Part shown: in pieces, positions 19,293 through 28,329 of the stretch
Position numbering within the stretch: the stretch's first letter is position 1
Layout: every line of letters begins with the position of its first letter
Assembly: GCA_023701285.1 (NCBI GenBank)
Contig: JAMPXH010000006.1
Location: forward strand, 1 to 64,000
Reading direction: 5' to 3'
DNA: 64,000 nt
Origin: Candidatus Didemnitutus sp.
GTDB taxonomy: Bacteria > Verrucomicrobiota > Verrucomicrobiia > Opitutales > Opitutaceae
Notes under the pieces: generated by a model
Databases searched by the model: none
What the model was told of the DNA's origin: nothing
The model's input: only the letters and a program-made list of their open reading frames with translations
Program-made: the position numbers and the translations under genes

Positions 19293-20186
19293 TCAGGCGC
19301 GCTGACGCCGGCGATAGGCCACCCACCCCAAAGCCAGCGCGCCCGCGAGCAACGCATACGTGCTGGGTTCGGGAATCGCCGTAAGCGAGAAATTGTCCAT
19401 GGCCACGCCGTGGTCGTTGCCCGCGAGATCGTTGATGTCGACCCAGCGCAGGACGAGGTAATCGCCCGGGTTCCACGCCAGCGAGATGCTGCCGGACACG
19501 CCGGTGGCGTTGCTGTTGCCGTTCAGCGCTCCGACGGTGCCGGACGTGATCTGGCTGACCGCGTTGAAGGTGGCGTTCGGCGTGAAGGTGGCGGTAGCGA
19601 TGTTCGTCGCTGTGCCGACTGCATATTCGAAGCTGAGCGTGTCGGTGCCCAAGTTGTTGCGTCCCAAGCGCCATTGCTCGACCTCGAACGCCAGCGTCAC
19701 GCTGTCGATCAGCATTCCACTGGTGTTCTGGAACACGACGCCGAAGGCCATGGCGCGCGTGCTGCCCGCCAGAGCGCCCAAAGCGCGCTCGCTCGAGCCG
19801 TCGCTGCCGTAGCTGATGGCCGCCGCCGCGGAGCCCTGGCCGTAGTTGCTGTTCAAGCCGGCGGCTGTCCCGCCCGCAATCGTATCGTAGATCTGCCAGC
19901 CCGTCATGCCGGTGGTGGTGAAACTGGTGGTCGACCACGAGGTGTCGCTCAGGCTGTAGGGGCCATCGGTCGTGCCGGCGTATACACCAGGGGTATAAGT
20001 CGTGCCATTGAACACCGGCGCCGGCAGGCCGTCGAAGGTCTGCGTGTAGGTGCCGCCGCTGAAGGCGACGCTTTGCGCCAGCACGGCAACAGGCAGCAGC
20101 GCTGCGAGAACGAGCGCGAGGATGGTGCCGGCGCGGACAGGCATGGGCGGACTGTGCCGCCGGAAAAGTTGGACCGCTTGATTCAT
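19293..20186 (-). CDS. FDGLP-domain protein with PEP-CTERM sorting signal
   Basis: 'VAFSGGTYTQTFDGLPAPVFNGTTY...' and C-terminus IPEPSTYALLAGALALGWVAYRRRQRA. Confidence 0.88.
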   Translation of the reverse strand: MNQAVQLFRRHSPPMPVRAGTILALVLAALLPVAVLAQSVAFSGGTYTQTFDGLPAPVFNGTTYTPGVYAGTTDGPYSLSDTSWSTTSFTTTGMTGWQIYDTIAGGTAAGLNSNYGQGSAAAAISYGSDGSSERALGALAGSTRAMAFGVVFQNTSGMLIDSVTLAFEVEQWRLGRNNLGTDTLSFEYAVGTATNIATATFTPNATFNAVSQITSGTVGALNGNSNATGVSGSISLAWNPGDYLVLRWVDINDLAGNDHGVAMDNFSLTAIPEPSTYALLAGALALGWVAYRRRQRA

Positions 20187-20249
20187 GATGATTTCTTGGT
20201 TGGGGGTTGAGGGGATGCCGAAAAATCAGGGGGCGCGCGGAGCCGGGAT

Positions 20250-21065
20250 CTAGGGCGCGGCGGTGAGCGAAAAATCGTCGATGGCGAGACCGTGGTCCGC
20301 ACCCGCCGGGTCGTTCACATCGGACCAGCGCAGGATCAGATGCTCGCCGGGCTTCCAACCGAGGCCCGAAAGCGCCGCGGCCACGGGCACCGCATGGGCG
20401 TTGCCATCCAACGCGCCGACCGTGCCCCGCGTGACGGGGGTGACCGCGTTCAGCAGCGGCACCGAGACGAACAACCCGCTCGCAATGTCGGAGCCCGCGC
20501 CAACCTGGTAGGAAAACGTGAGCGTGTCCGCCCCGGCACCGCTGCGGCCGAGGCGCCACTGCTCCGCGCGGTAGGCGATGGTCACCGTGTCGATGACGCG
20601 CCCCGAAGTGTTGCGGAGCACGACCCCGAAGGCCATCACGCGCGCGCTGCCCGCCACCGAGCCGAGCGCACGTTCCCGCGAGCGCGGGGCGCCGAAGCTC
20701 ATGGCGGCTGACGCACTGCCCTCTCCATGGTGGGCGTTCAATCCGGCCGGCGAACCTTCCGCCAGCGTGTCGAAAATCTGCCAGCCTTCCATTCCCTTGG
20801 TCCGCAACGAGCGGTCGGACCAGGTCGTGTCACTGAGGCTGAAGGGGCCGTCACCTTTGGCATTGTAGATGCCGACCGTCTTGGTGTGCACCGGCAATCC
20901 ATCGAAGTCCTGCCGGTAGGTGCCGCCGGCGAACGACACCGCCGCGACCTCGGCCCCGCCGAGCGGACCCGCGCCCAGCAGCAGACCGAGCGAACCGGCG
21001 AAAAAAGCCCGACGCCAAGCGGGTGGCCGGCTGGCTCTCGGTGGCGCGAACGCGAGGAACGTCAT
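20250..21065 (-). CDS. FDGLP-domain exported protein lacking the PEP-CTERM tail
   Basis: Start MTFLAFAPPRASRPPAWRRAFFAG at 21063-21065; 'VSFAGGTYRQDFDGLPVHTK...' paralogous to 19293-20186; ends IDDFSLTAAP-stop. Confidence 0.8.
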   Translation of the reverse strand: MTFLAFAPPRASRPPAWRRAFFAGSLGLLLGAGPLGGAEVAAVSFAGGTYRQDFDGLPVHTKTVGIYNAKGDGPFSLSDTTWSDRSLRTKGMEGWQIFDTLAEGSPAGLNAHHGEGSASAAMSFGAPRSRERALGSVAGSARVMAFGVVLRNTSGRVIDTVTIAYRAEQWRLGRSGAGADTLTFSYQVGAGSDIASGLFVSVPLLNAVTPVTRGTVGALDGNAHAVPVAAALSGLGWKPGEHLILRWSDVNDPAGADHGLAIDDFSLTAAP

Positions 21066-21146
21066 GGGAAAACGGAGGGGGTTGGAAAGACGCGGGGTCA
21101 CCTTCGTTGCTGTCCGCGTTCCGCCAATTGCCAACGCCATCATATC

Positions 21147-21163
21147 GGTTTCATAAAGAGACC
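21147..21163. promoter_or_regulatory. Operator-like site C (GGTTTCATAAAGAGACC)
   Basis: In the divergent promoter between the FDGLP gene (21065, minus) and the GntR/LacI regulator (21229, plus); shares TATCGGTYTCATAA with site A. Confidence 0.7.
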
Positions 21164-21228
21164 AAAAGAACGCGCCGGCCCGCCAGAGCACGCTTGCGCC
21201 GCCGCCGCCGCCGGGGCTAACACCGTGC

Positions 21229-22305
21229 ATGCACACGCGGTTCCATTCGATTGCGGCGCAGGTGGCCGCCAGCCTGCGCGAGGAGATCGGCAACGGCAAC
21301 GGAAGCGCCCTCGCGAGCGAGCGCGAGCTGACGCAGCGCCTGCAGGTCAGCCGGCGCACCGTGCGCAAGGCCCTGGCGATCCTGCGCACGGAAGGTCTGG
21401 TGAAGACCGTCGGCCGCCGCACGCTGCCCGCGCCCGCCGCCCGCCGGAAAAGCCCGGCGAACCAGCCGGCGCAGATCAACCTCCTGCTCCCCGAGCCGCT
21501 GGTGCGCGCCCGCCCGTTCACCGCGCTCTGGATCAGCCAGCTCACCGAGCTGCTCCAGGCCAACGGCTGCCGCCTCGGCGTCATCACCGGGCACAAATAC
21601 TACGGCCTGCGCTCGGGGCGCTCGCTCGCCAAGCTCGTCGCCACGCACCCGGCCCGCTGCTGGATCCTCGCGCGCTCCAATCTCCCGCTGCAACAGTGGT
21701 TCAACGACCGCGGCATCCCCGCCATCGTGGCCGGTTCCACCTATCCGGGCATCATCCTGCCGAGTGTCGACACCGACCACGCCGCACTCAGCCGGCACGC
21801 CGCCGCGCATTTCCAACGCCAGGGGCACACCCGCCTCGCCCTGTTCCTGGAAAAAATCCTGCACGCCGGCGACATCGAGACCGAACTGGGCTTCAAGGCG
21901 GGGCTGGCCGACTGGAAGCAGGCCGTGGAACCGCTGATCTGCCGCGTGGAGCGCACCCCGGAGGCGGTCGTGCGCGAATTGAAACGCCTGCTCGCCCTGC
22001 GCCAGCCGCCGACCGGGTTCCTGCTCTGCAATTCGTTCTCCTACCTGACCGTGCTCAGCTACCTCGCCGCGCAGGGCCGCCGCATCCCCCGGGACTTCTC
22101 CCTCATCTCGCAGGACGAAGGTCCGTTCCTCGCCCATGTTTACCCCAATCCCGCGCGCTACCTGACCAACCCCACGAAATTTGCCTCGGCCCTCAACCGG
22201 GCGGTCAAGCGTCTCCTCGACAACGACCTGCCCCGGGAATTCAAGATCCGCATCATGCCCGACTTCATCGCCGGCGCCTCCGTGGCACCGCCGCCCGGCG
22301 AGTGA
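21229..22305 (+). CDS. GntR-type HTH + LacI-type sensor domain transcriptional regulator
   Basis: 'SIAAQVAASLREEIGNGNGSALASERELTQRLQVSRRTVRKALAILRTEGLVKTVGRRTL' GntR wHTH; 'GRRIPRDFSLISQDEGPFLAHVYPNPARY' LacI-like sensor. Confidence 0.88.
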   Translation: MHTRFHSIAAQVAASLREEIGNGNGSALASERELTQRLQVSRRTVRKALAILRTEGLVKTVGRRTLPAPAARRKSPANQPAQINLLLPEPLVRARPFTALWISQLTELLQANGCRLGVITGHKYYGLRSGRSLAKLVATHPARCWILARSNLPLQQWFNDRGIPAIVAGSTYPGIILPSVDTDHAALSRHAAAHFQRQGHTRLALFLEKILHAGDIETELGFKAGLADWKQAVEPLICRVERTPEAVVRELKRLLALRQPPTGFLLCNSFSYLTVLSYLAAQGRRIPRDFSLISQDEGPFLAHVYPNPARYLTNPTKFASALNRAVKRLLDNDLPREFKIRIMPDFIAGASVAPPPGE

Positions 22306-22318
22306 GCGTCCGCGCCTT

Positions 22319-22335
22319 GGTCCCTTTTTGTGACT
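22319..22335 (+). promoter_or_regulatory. Operator-like site D (GGTCCCTTTTTGTGACT; reverse complement AGTCACAAAAAGGGACC)
   Basis: Reverse complement GTATCAGTCACAAAAAGGGACCAAG aligns with site A GTATCGGTCTCATAAGTGGACCAAC; upstream of FAD oxidoreductase. Confidence 0.6.
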
Positions 22336-22381
22336 GATACGTGCACCTTGCGCGGCGCGGCCGGCCGGATGCGATGAGCCG

Positions 22382-24055
22382 ATGCACCACCGAGCGGACG
22401 CGCACGAGGCGGACATATTGGTAATCGGCGGCGGCCTCGGCGGCTGCGCCGCCGCCCTCGCCGCACTCGAAAGCGGCGCCCGCGTCATCCTCACCGAGGA
22501 GACGGACTGGATTGGCGGCCAGATGACGAGCCAACTGGTGCCGCCCGACGAGCACGGCTGGATCGAACGCTTCGGCCGCACGGCCTCATACCAACGTTTC
22601 CGCGAGGGCGTGCGCACCCATTATCGCGAACAGCGCGCGCTGACCGCAGCGGCGCGGCGCGATCCACTTCTCAACCCCGGCACAGCGTGGGTCTCCCCCC
22701 TCGCCTTCGAGCCCAAGGTCGGCTTGGCCGTCCTGCACGCGATGCTCGAACCCCACCGCGCCTCCGGCCGGCTCTGGCTGCTGCTCGATCACCGGCCCGT
22801 CGGCATCCGCCAGGAGGCCGCGGATCGAATCGCAGCCGTCGTGGTCGAGGACCGACAGACGGGAAAGCAAAAGAGTTTGTCCGGAAAATTCGTGATCGAT
22901 GCCACGGAGTTGGGCGACCTGCTCGCACTGGCTGCCGTCGAACACGTCACCGGGCAGGAAGCGCAGGCGGAAACCGGCGAGCCGAGCGCTCCCGCCGTGG
23001 CCCGGCCGGAAAACCAGCAGGCGTTCACCTGGTGTTTCGCGCTGGAGCACGAGGCCGGCGCCGATCACGTCGGGGCTCCGCCGGAGAACTACGCGGCTTG
23101 GCGGGACTACACGTTCCCCATCCGCCCCGCGTGGCCCGGGCCGATTTTCTCCTTCACCGGCCTGAATCCCCGCACCATGGAGCCGGTCCATTATCGCTTC
23201 GCCCCTCCGGCCGCAGCCGCCGAAGCGCCGGCGCACGACGCATCCCGCCGTCCGCCCATCGATCGCACGCTCTGGAACTACCGGCGGATTCTCGATCGCC
23301 GGCAATTCCTGCCCGATCCCTCCGTGCGCGACGTCACGGTCGTCAACTGGCCGATGAACGACTACCTCGCCAAAAGTCTTCTCGATCCCCGGACGGAAAT
23401 CCGATCCGCCGCCCTGACGGAGGCGCGCGCGCTCAGCCTCGCCCTGCTCCATTGGCTGCAAACCGAGGCGCCGCGGCCCGAAGGCGGTTGCGGTTGGCCG
23501 GGGCTGCGCCTCCGTCCGGACATCGCCGGCACGCCGGATGGCCTGGCCAAGGCGGCCTACATCCGCGAGGCGCGCCGCATCCGGGCGCTCTACACGATCC
23601 GCGAGCAGGACGTCGCCAGCTCATGCTACGGAGCCACCGCCGACCGGGCGCGAGAATTCGAGGACAGCGTGGGAGTCGGCAGTTACCGCATCGACCTGCA
23701 TCCCACGACCGGCGGCGACAACTTCGTCGACGTCGCCACGCTGCCGTTCCAGATCCCGCTCGGAGCGCTGATCCCCGTTCGCCTGACCAATCTGCTGCCC
23801 GCTGCCAAGAACATCGGGACCACGCACATCACCAACGGCTGCTATCGCCTGCATCCGGTGGAGTGGAACATCGGCGAGGCCGTCGGCGCGCTCGCGGCCT
23901 TCTGTCTGGAACACCAGATCCCGCCGCAGAGAGTGCACGCGGATTCAGTCTGGCGAGAACGTTACCAGAGAATCCTGCAAGGCCGCGGCGTGGAACTCCG
24001 ATGGCCCCCAGCACTTATAATGGCCGAGGGCGATCCCCACGCCCACGCCGATTAG
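22382..24055 (+). CDS. FAD-dependent oxidoreductase
   Basis: 'ADILVIGGGLGGCAAALAALESGARVILTEETDWIGGQMTSQ' Rossmann GxGxxG; C-terminal 'NIGTTHITNGCYRLHPVEWNIGEAVGALAAF'. Confidence 0.88.
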   Translation: MHHRADAHEADILVIGGGLGGCAAALAALESGARVILTEETDWIGGQMTSQLVPPDEHGWIERFGRTASYQRFREGVRTHYREQRALTAAARRDPLLNPGTAWVSPLAFEPKVGLAVLHAMLEPHRASGRLWLLLDHRPVGIRQEAADRIAAVVVEDRQTGKQKSLSGKFVIDATELGDLLALAAVEHVTGQEAQAETGEPSAPAVARPENQQAFTWCFALEHEAGADHVGAPPENYAAWRDYTFPIRPAWPGPIFSFTGLNPRTMEPVHYRFAPPAAAAEAPAHDASRRPPIDRTLWNYRRILDRRQFLPDPSVRDVTVVNWPMNDYLAKSLLDPRTEIRSAALTEARALSLALLHWLQTEAPRPEGGCGWPGLRLRPDIAGTPDGLAKAAYIREARRIRALYTIREQDVASSCYGATADRAREFEDSVGVGSYRIDLHPTTGGDNFVDVATLPFQIPLGALIPVRLTNLLPAAKNIGTTHITNGCYRLHPVEWNIGEAVGALAAFCLEHQIPPQRVHADSVWRERYQRILQGRGVELRWPPALIMAEGDPHAHAD

Positions 24056-24060
24056 TGCAA

Positions 24061-24078
24061 GCCTGTGACATCACAGGC
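24061..24078. repeat. Short perfect inverted repeat (GCCTGTG-ACAT-CACAGGC)
   Basis: 7-bp arms, 4-nt loop directly after the FAD oxidoreductase stop codon; no T-tract. Confidence 0.5.
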
Positions 24079-24402
24079 AACCCACACTGTATACTCCATC
24101 CGCTGTCGAATCGCAGGCTCTCCCATTTGCGAAGGTGCCCACTGAGGCGCAACTATTCAACTGAGTGAAGCCGCCCCCCAGACAGACAGTCTGAATCGAG
24201 AAAGGACCGGACTGACTCTCAAAGTGGCTCTAGAACTTGAGGCCGGTCTAGTCTTCAGGCTCTGGATTGCCTCCTTAGTGCTGCATTAGCCGGAGTATAA
24301 TTAGCGCATAGTTCGTCGCTCGAAACGGCAGGGTTGTAAAAATTGACTTTCACAAACATCTGACTATCAACATTCGAATGCCGCGCAATAAACCGATTTC
24401 TC

Positions 24403-24428
24403 TGGTTCAAATCCAACCCCTGCACCCA
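24403..24428 (+). other. Apparent tRNA (or tmRNA) 3'-end remnant (T-arm + acceptor 3' strand + CCA)
   Basis: TGGTTCAAATCCAACCCCTGCACCCA matches the layout G53-TTCAAAT-C61, 3' T-stem, 7-nt acceptor strand, discriminator and CCA, but no D-arm/anticodon arm is present upstream. Confidence 0.5.
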
Positions 24429-24433
24429 ATTTG

Positions 24434-24467
24434 AGGCCCTCCCACTGCTCGGGAGGGCCTTTTGTTT
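24434..24467 (+). terminator. Rho-independent terminator
   Basis: Perfect 10-bp stem AGGCCCTCCC-actgctc-GGGAGGGCCT followed by TTTGTTT. Confidence 0.85.
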
Positions 24468-24623
24468 AACGGGTTACGAATATTTTGCTCACCCTAGGTG
24501 GGCGGCAGCGGCTTGAGGCGATCGAACCCTGCAAGCCTTTGGGACACACAAGCAGTGAGCGCCTCACCCCAAAACCCTGCGACGTTGTCGGACGGCAACG
24601 CACGAACCACGACTCTGCGCCGC

Positions 24624-25868
24624 TCAACCGACCGGCACCGCCGCGGTCGGCGGGCGTTCGCGGCGCACGCAGGTCCACAGAATCAGCACCGCGATCGGGT
24701 GCAACAGCGCCATCGCGGCGAAGACGAGCGTCGGTCCGAGCGAGGACATCATTTCACCCACGAAGGCGTTGAACACCACCGCGCCGGCCGCGCCGAAGCC
24801 ACCCGCGATGCCGAGCACGCTCGCCGCATTGCGCAACGGGAACGCCTCCGCGATCACCACACTCAGGCTGAAGAGCCAGCTCAGGCACGCCACGGCCACC
24901 AGGCTGAAGATCGCCAGCGTCGCCGCGGGATGCGGCAGATGCGGCGTGAGCACGCACAACGGCGCCAGGCACGCCACTGCCGTCAGCATGCGCTTCCGCG
25001 CGCGCAGTGGCTCCATCCCGCGCCGCACCATCGAGTCGGACCATGCCGCCGTGCCGATGCCGCCGAGGTCGGCCGCGAGGAACGGGATCCAGCCCACCAT
25101 GCCCACCTGCGCGAGGGTGAGCCCGGAGTTTTCCTGCAGGTAACCCGGCAGCCAGAACAGGCAGAAATACCACACCGGATCGCTGACGAAGCGGATGCAC
25201 AGGATCGCCCACAACGTGCGCGTGCCCCACAGTTGCCGCCACGTGAAGGCCGGCGTGGGCACGCCCGCGGCATCCGTCTGTCCCGTCTGCGCGGCGATCT
25301 CCGCGGGCGGATCGCGGTAGATCATGATCCAGAGCACCGCGACCACGATGCCCAGCAGGCCGGGCACGAGGAACGCCATGTGCCAGTTGAACGAAAGCGC
25401 CAGCCACGCCACCAGCGGCGGCGCGATGATGGCGCCGAACGTGCCGCCGGCCACGCACACGCTGTTCGCCGTCGCTCGCAGCGTGCCGGGGAACCACATC
25501 GTCACGGTGCGCAGCTGCGCCGGAAAGGCCGTGGGCTCCGCGACGCCGAGCATGCCGCGGAAAAACGAGAAGGCCGCGAGCGAGCGCGTGAGCCCCGCGC
25601 CGACGCACGCCACCGACCACGTCAACACGCCGGCAAACATCACGCGCTTCGCGCCGAACCGGTCCACCAGCCAGCCGGACACGGGATACATCAGCGCGTA
25701 GCAAACCGTGAACACGTTCACGAGCAGCGCGTAACCGCGGTCATCGAAACCGAATTCCCCCTTCAGCACCGGCTTCAGCACCGAGAGGATCTGCCGATCG
25801 ATGTAGTTGAGCACGATCGCGAAGAAGATGATGCCGAGAATGAGCCAGCGACGGCGGAGAGGATTCAT
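24624..25868 (-). CDS. MFS transporter
   Basis: 'MNPLRRRWLILGIIFFAIVLNYIDRQILSVLKPVLKGEFGFDDRGYALLVNVFTVCYALMYPVSGWLVDRFGAKRVM', ACS-like MFS. Confidence 0.88.
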   Translation of the reverse strand: MNPLRRRWLILGIIFFAIVLNYIDRQILSVLKPVLKGEFGFDDRGYALLVNVFTVCYALMYPVSGWLVDRFGAKRVMFAGVLTWSVACVGAGLTRSLAAFSFFRGMLGVAEPTAFPAQLRTVTMWFPGTLRATANSVCVAGGTFGAIIAPPLVAWLALSFNWHMAFLVPGLLGIVVAVLWIMIYRDPPAEIAAQTGQTDAAGVPTPAFTWRQLWGTRTLWAILCIRFVSDPVWYFCLFWLPGYLQENSGLTLAQVGMVGWIPFLAADLGGIGTAAWSDSMVRRGMEPLRARKRMLTAVACLAPLCVLTPHLPHPAATLAIFSLVAVACLSWLFSLSVVIAEAFPLRNAASVLGIAGGFGAAGAVVFNAFVGEMMSSLGPTLVFAAMALLHPIAVLILWTCVRRERPPTAAVPVG

Positions 25869-25909
25869 GAGAGCACGGGGAGGTAGGACGCGGCTTGCAG
25901 AGTGAAAAT

Positions 25910-27505
25910 TCAGGGAGAGAAACGCGGCAGCGCCGCGGCTTCGCCCGCGAGGCGGCGAAGCTCCGGCAGGACTCCACCGATCGGCAAAGCCGCGGAGGCG
26001 GGATCGCCCAGCGTGAAATAGAGCCGCCGATACAATGCGAACAGCCGCGCGTAGAACGCCGCCGCTTCCGGTCGCGGGTGCACGGTGCGGTAACCCGGCC
26101 CGAGCGCCTCCTGCGCCTCGCGCACCGAGCCGAACGCACCGACCGCCAGCAGCGCGAAGAGCGCGGAGCCGAGGCTCGTGATCTCGCTCGCCGGCACCAG
26201 CACGGGCATGTTGAAGACGTCGGCGTAGATCTGGTTCAGCACCGCATTGCGCTGCGGGATGCCGCCGCTGTTGATCACGCGCCGGATCGGCACGCCGTGC
26301 TCCGCCAGACGCTCCAGGACGATCCGCGTGTGCAGAGCCGTGCCCTCGATCGCCGCCAGCAATTCATCCTCCGCGCCGTGCGTGAGGTTCCAGCCCAGCG
26401 TGACGCCGCCGAGCGCCGGATTCGCCAACACGGTGCGATCGCCGTTGTCCCAGACGAGACGCAGCAGCCCGGTCTGGCCGGGACGCATCGCCCCGAGTCC
26501 CCGCGCCAGCTCCGCGACCGGACGTCCGCTGCGGCGTGCGATCGCATCGAAGATGTCTCCCGCCGCCGACAAACCTGCCTCGATGCCGGCCAGCCGCGGA
26601 TGGATCGAGCCCTCCACCACCCCGCACACGCCCGCGATGGGGGCGGGTTGCGGCACGACCGCCATGATGCACGTCGAGGTGCCGACCACGTTGACGATGT
26701 CGCCTTCCGTGATGCCGGCGCCGATGGCATCCCAATGCGCATCCAGCGCCGGGAACGGGATCGGGATGCCCGCGCGCAATCCCAGCCGCGCAGCCCACTC
26801 GGGCGAGAGCACGCCGGCCACCTGATCGGAGCGACCGTAGCGTCCCGCGAGCCAGCGATGGGCGCCAGCGAGCAGCGGATCGACCGCCGTCAGGAATTCC
26901 AGCGGCGGCAAGCCGCCGAGCTGTTCGCTCCACAGCCACTTGTGCCCCATCGCGCAGACGCCGCGCGGCAGGGCCGCCACGTCGCGGCAACCGATCAGCG
27001 TGGCGACGATCATGTCGCAGTTTTCCAGCACGGCGGCGAGGCGGTCGCGTCGGCCCGGATTCGCCCTCAGCCAATGGAGCAGCTTGGCAAAGCCCATCTC
27101 TGAGGAATACTCGCCGCCCGACCACGCCAGCGCCGGCAGGGCGAGGCGGCGCGCCGCCGCGGTGATCTCCGCGGCTTCGCGGTGCGCCCGATGATCGCAC
27201 CACAGATAATAATCGTCGAGCGGCTCAAGCCGCTCATCCACCGGAATGATCGTCGAACCGGTGGTCGCGACCGCGAGCGCGGCGACATCCCGGCCATCGA
27301 TACCCGCGGCCGCGAGCGCGGCGCGCATCGCCTGCTCGAGCGCCCGCAACTGATCCGCGTGCCGCTGCGTCGCGTGGTCGGGATCTTCCTTCTTGCGGCA
27401 AAGCGGATAACCCTCGGTGGCGGTGCCGAGACGGCCGCGCGCGTGGTCGACGAGGGAAACGCGGACGCTGAGGGTGCCAAAATCGATGCCGGCGACGATG
27501 GGCAT
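25910..27505 (-). CDS. FGGY-family carbohydrate kinase, ribulokinase-like
   Basis: 'MPIVAGIDFGTLSVRVSLVDHARGRLGTATEGYPLCRKKEDPDHATQRHADQLRALE...GGEYSSEMGFAKLLHWLR'. Confidence 0.85.
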   Translation of the reverse strand: MPIVAGIDFGTLSVRVSLVDHARGRLGTATEGYPLCRKKEDPDHATQRHADQLRALEQAMRAALAAAGIDGRDVAALAVATTGSTIIPVDERLEPLDDYYLWCDHRAHREAAEITAAARRLALPALAWSGGEYSSEMGFAKLLHWLRANPGRRDRLAAVLENCDMIVATLIGCRDVAALPRGVCAMGHKWLWSEQLGGLPPLEFLTAVDPLLAGAHRWLAGRYGRSDQVAGVLSPEWAARLGLRAGIPIPFPALDAHWDAIGAGITEGDIVNVVGTSTCIMAVVPQPAPIAGVCGVVEGSIHPRLAGIEAGLSAAGDIFDAIARRSGRPVAELARGLGAMRPGQTGLLRLVWDNGDRTVLANPALGGVTLGWNLTHGAEDELLAAIEGTALHTRIVLERLAEHGVPIRRVINSGGIPQRNAVLNQIYADVFNMPVLVPASEITSLGSALFALLAVGAFGSVREAQEALGPGYRTVHPRPEAAAFYARLFALYRRLYFTLGDPASAALPIGGVLPELRRLAGEAAALPRFSP

Positions 27506-27514
27506 GGCGGGAAG

Positions 27515-28222
27515 TCAGGGCGTGACGCCGTCGCGGGCGCGGGCCTGCCACGCCGCCACCTCGGCGCGCATCTCCTCGATCGCCGCGGGCATCTCCGCGG
27601 AGGACAGCATCGCGCGGGCGATCTCTTCGCCGAACAGGCGGCCGGCCTCGGTATCGGAAGGGAAGTGCGCACCGCCGAGCACCCGCGCCCACATCGTCTC
27701 GCGCGCCTGCGCGGCGAAATCGGCGGCGCGCTCAGGGAAAGCCGCGCTGAAAATCGCAGCCCAGACCGTGGCGTTGGTCGAGTGCCCGCTCGGATAGGAG
27801 GAGTTTTCGGGGACCTTCACGCAGGGGTGCACGCGCGCATCGAAGGCCGAGGGGCGCTCGCGCATCCACTTTTTCTTCAGGCCGGTGGCCACGCGGTTGG
27901 TCTCCTTCCACACGGCCTGCATGACCTCGGCCGTGCGCGGCAGGTTCTCGGCCGTGAACCACGGTCCCATGACCGCCGTGCCCATCAGAAAAGGCGTGTG
28001 CTGCTCGACGCGCCGGGCGCGGGCCACCTGCTCCGCCGTGCGATCCGCCTGCACTTGCAGCACCGTCGACAGATCGGCCAGGCCGGCGGGCGAATCCGCT
28101 GCCGGCGGCGGCGGAAGAGCCGCGCCCCAGTCGGCCCGGGACAAATCGAGAAAAGTGCGCGCCGGCGCCAGGGGCGACAGCAACCACAGCGCGACCAGCA
28201 GGGAGAGAAACAATCGGATCAT
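27515..28222 (-). CDS. PAP2-family (class A acid) phosphatase, exported
   Basis: Start MIRLFLSLLVALWLL at 28220-28222; KKKWMRERPSAFD, PSGHSTNATVWA and ARVLGGAHFPSD phosphatase motifs. Confidence 0.85.
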   Translation of the reverse strand: MIRLFLSLLVALWLLSPLAPARTFLDLSRADWGAALPPPPAADSPAGLADLSTVLQVQADRTAEQVARARRVEQHTPFLMGTAVMGPWFTAENLPRTAEVMQAVWKETNRVATGLKKKWMRERPSAFDARVHPCVKVPENSSYPSGHSTNATVWAAIFSAAFPERAADFAAQARETMWARVLGGAHFPSDTEAGRLFGEEIARAMLSSAEMPAAIEEMRAEVAAWQARARDGVTP

Positions 28223-28329
28223 GGGACGAAAAAAGGACGGCGCCGGAGCGCGCCGGGCCGGTTGCCCGCCGCGGACCGGACGGACCGCGCGGGCGGAGGG
28301 AACAATGAGAGGACGGCGGCCAAGGCGGA

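Noticed and set aside
16273-19305. 1010-aa plus-strand ORF
   Set aside because: Antisense to the esterase-sialidase fusion gene; Arg-rich shadow ORF.
24327-24428. Complete tRNA or tmRNA gene
   Set aside because: Only the 3' T-arm/acceptor portion is convincing; no D-arm or anticodon arm, no tmRNA 5' end or tag ORF seen.
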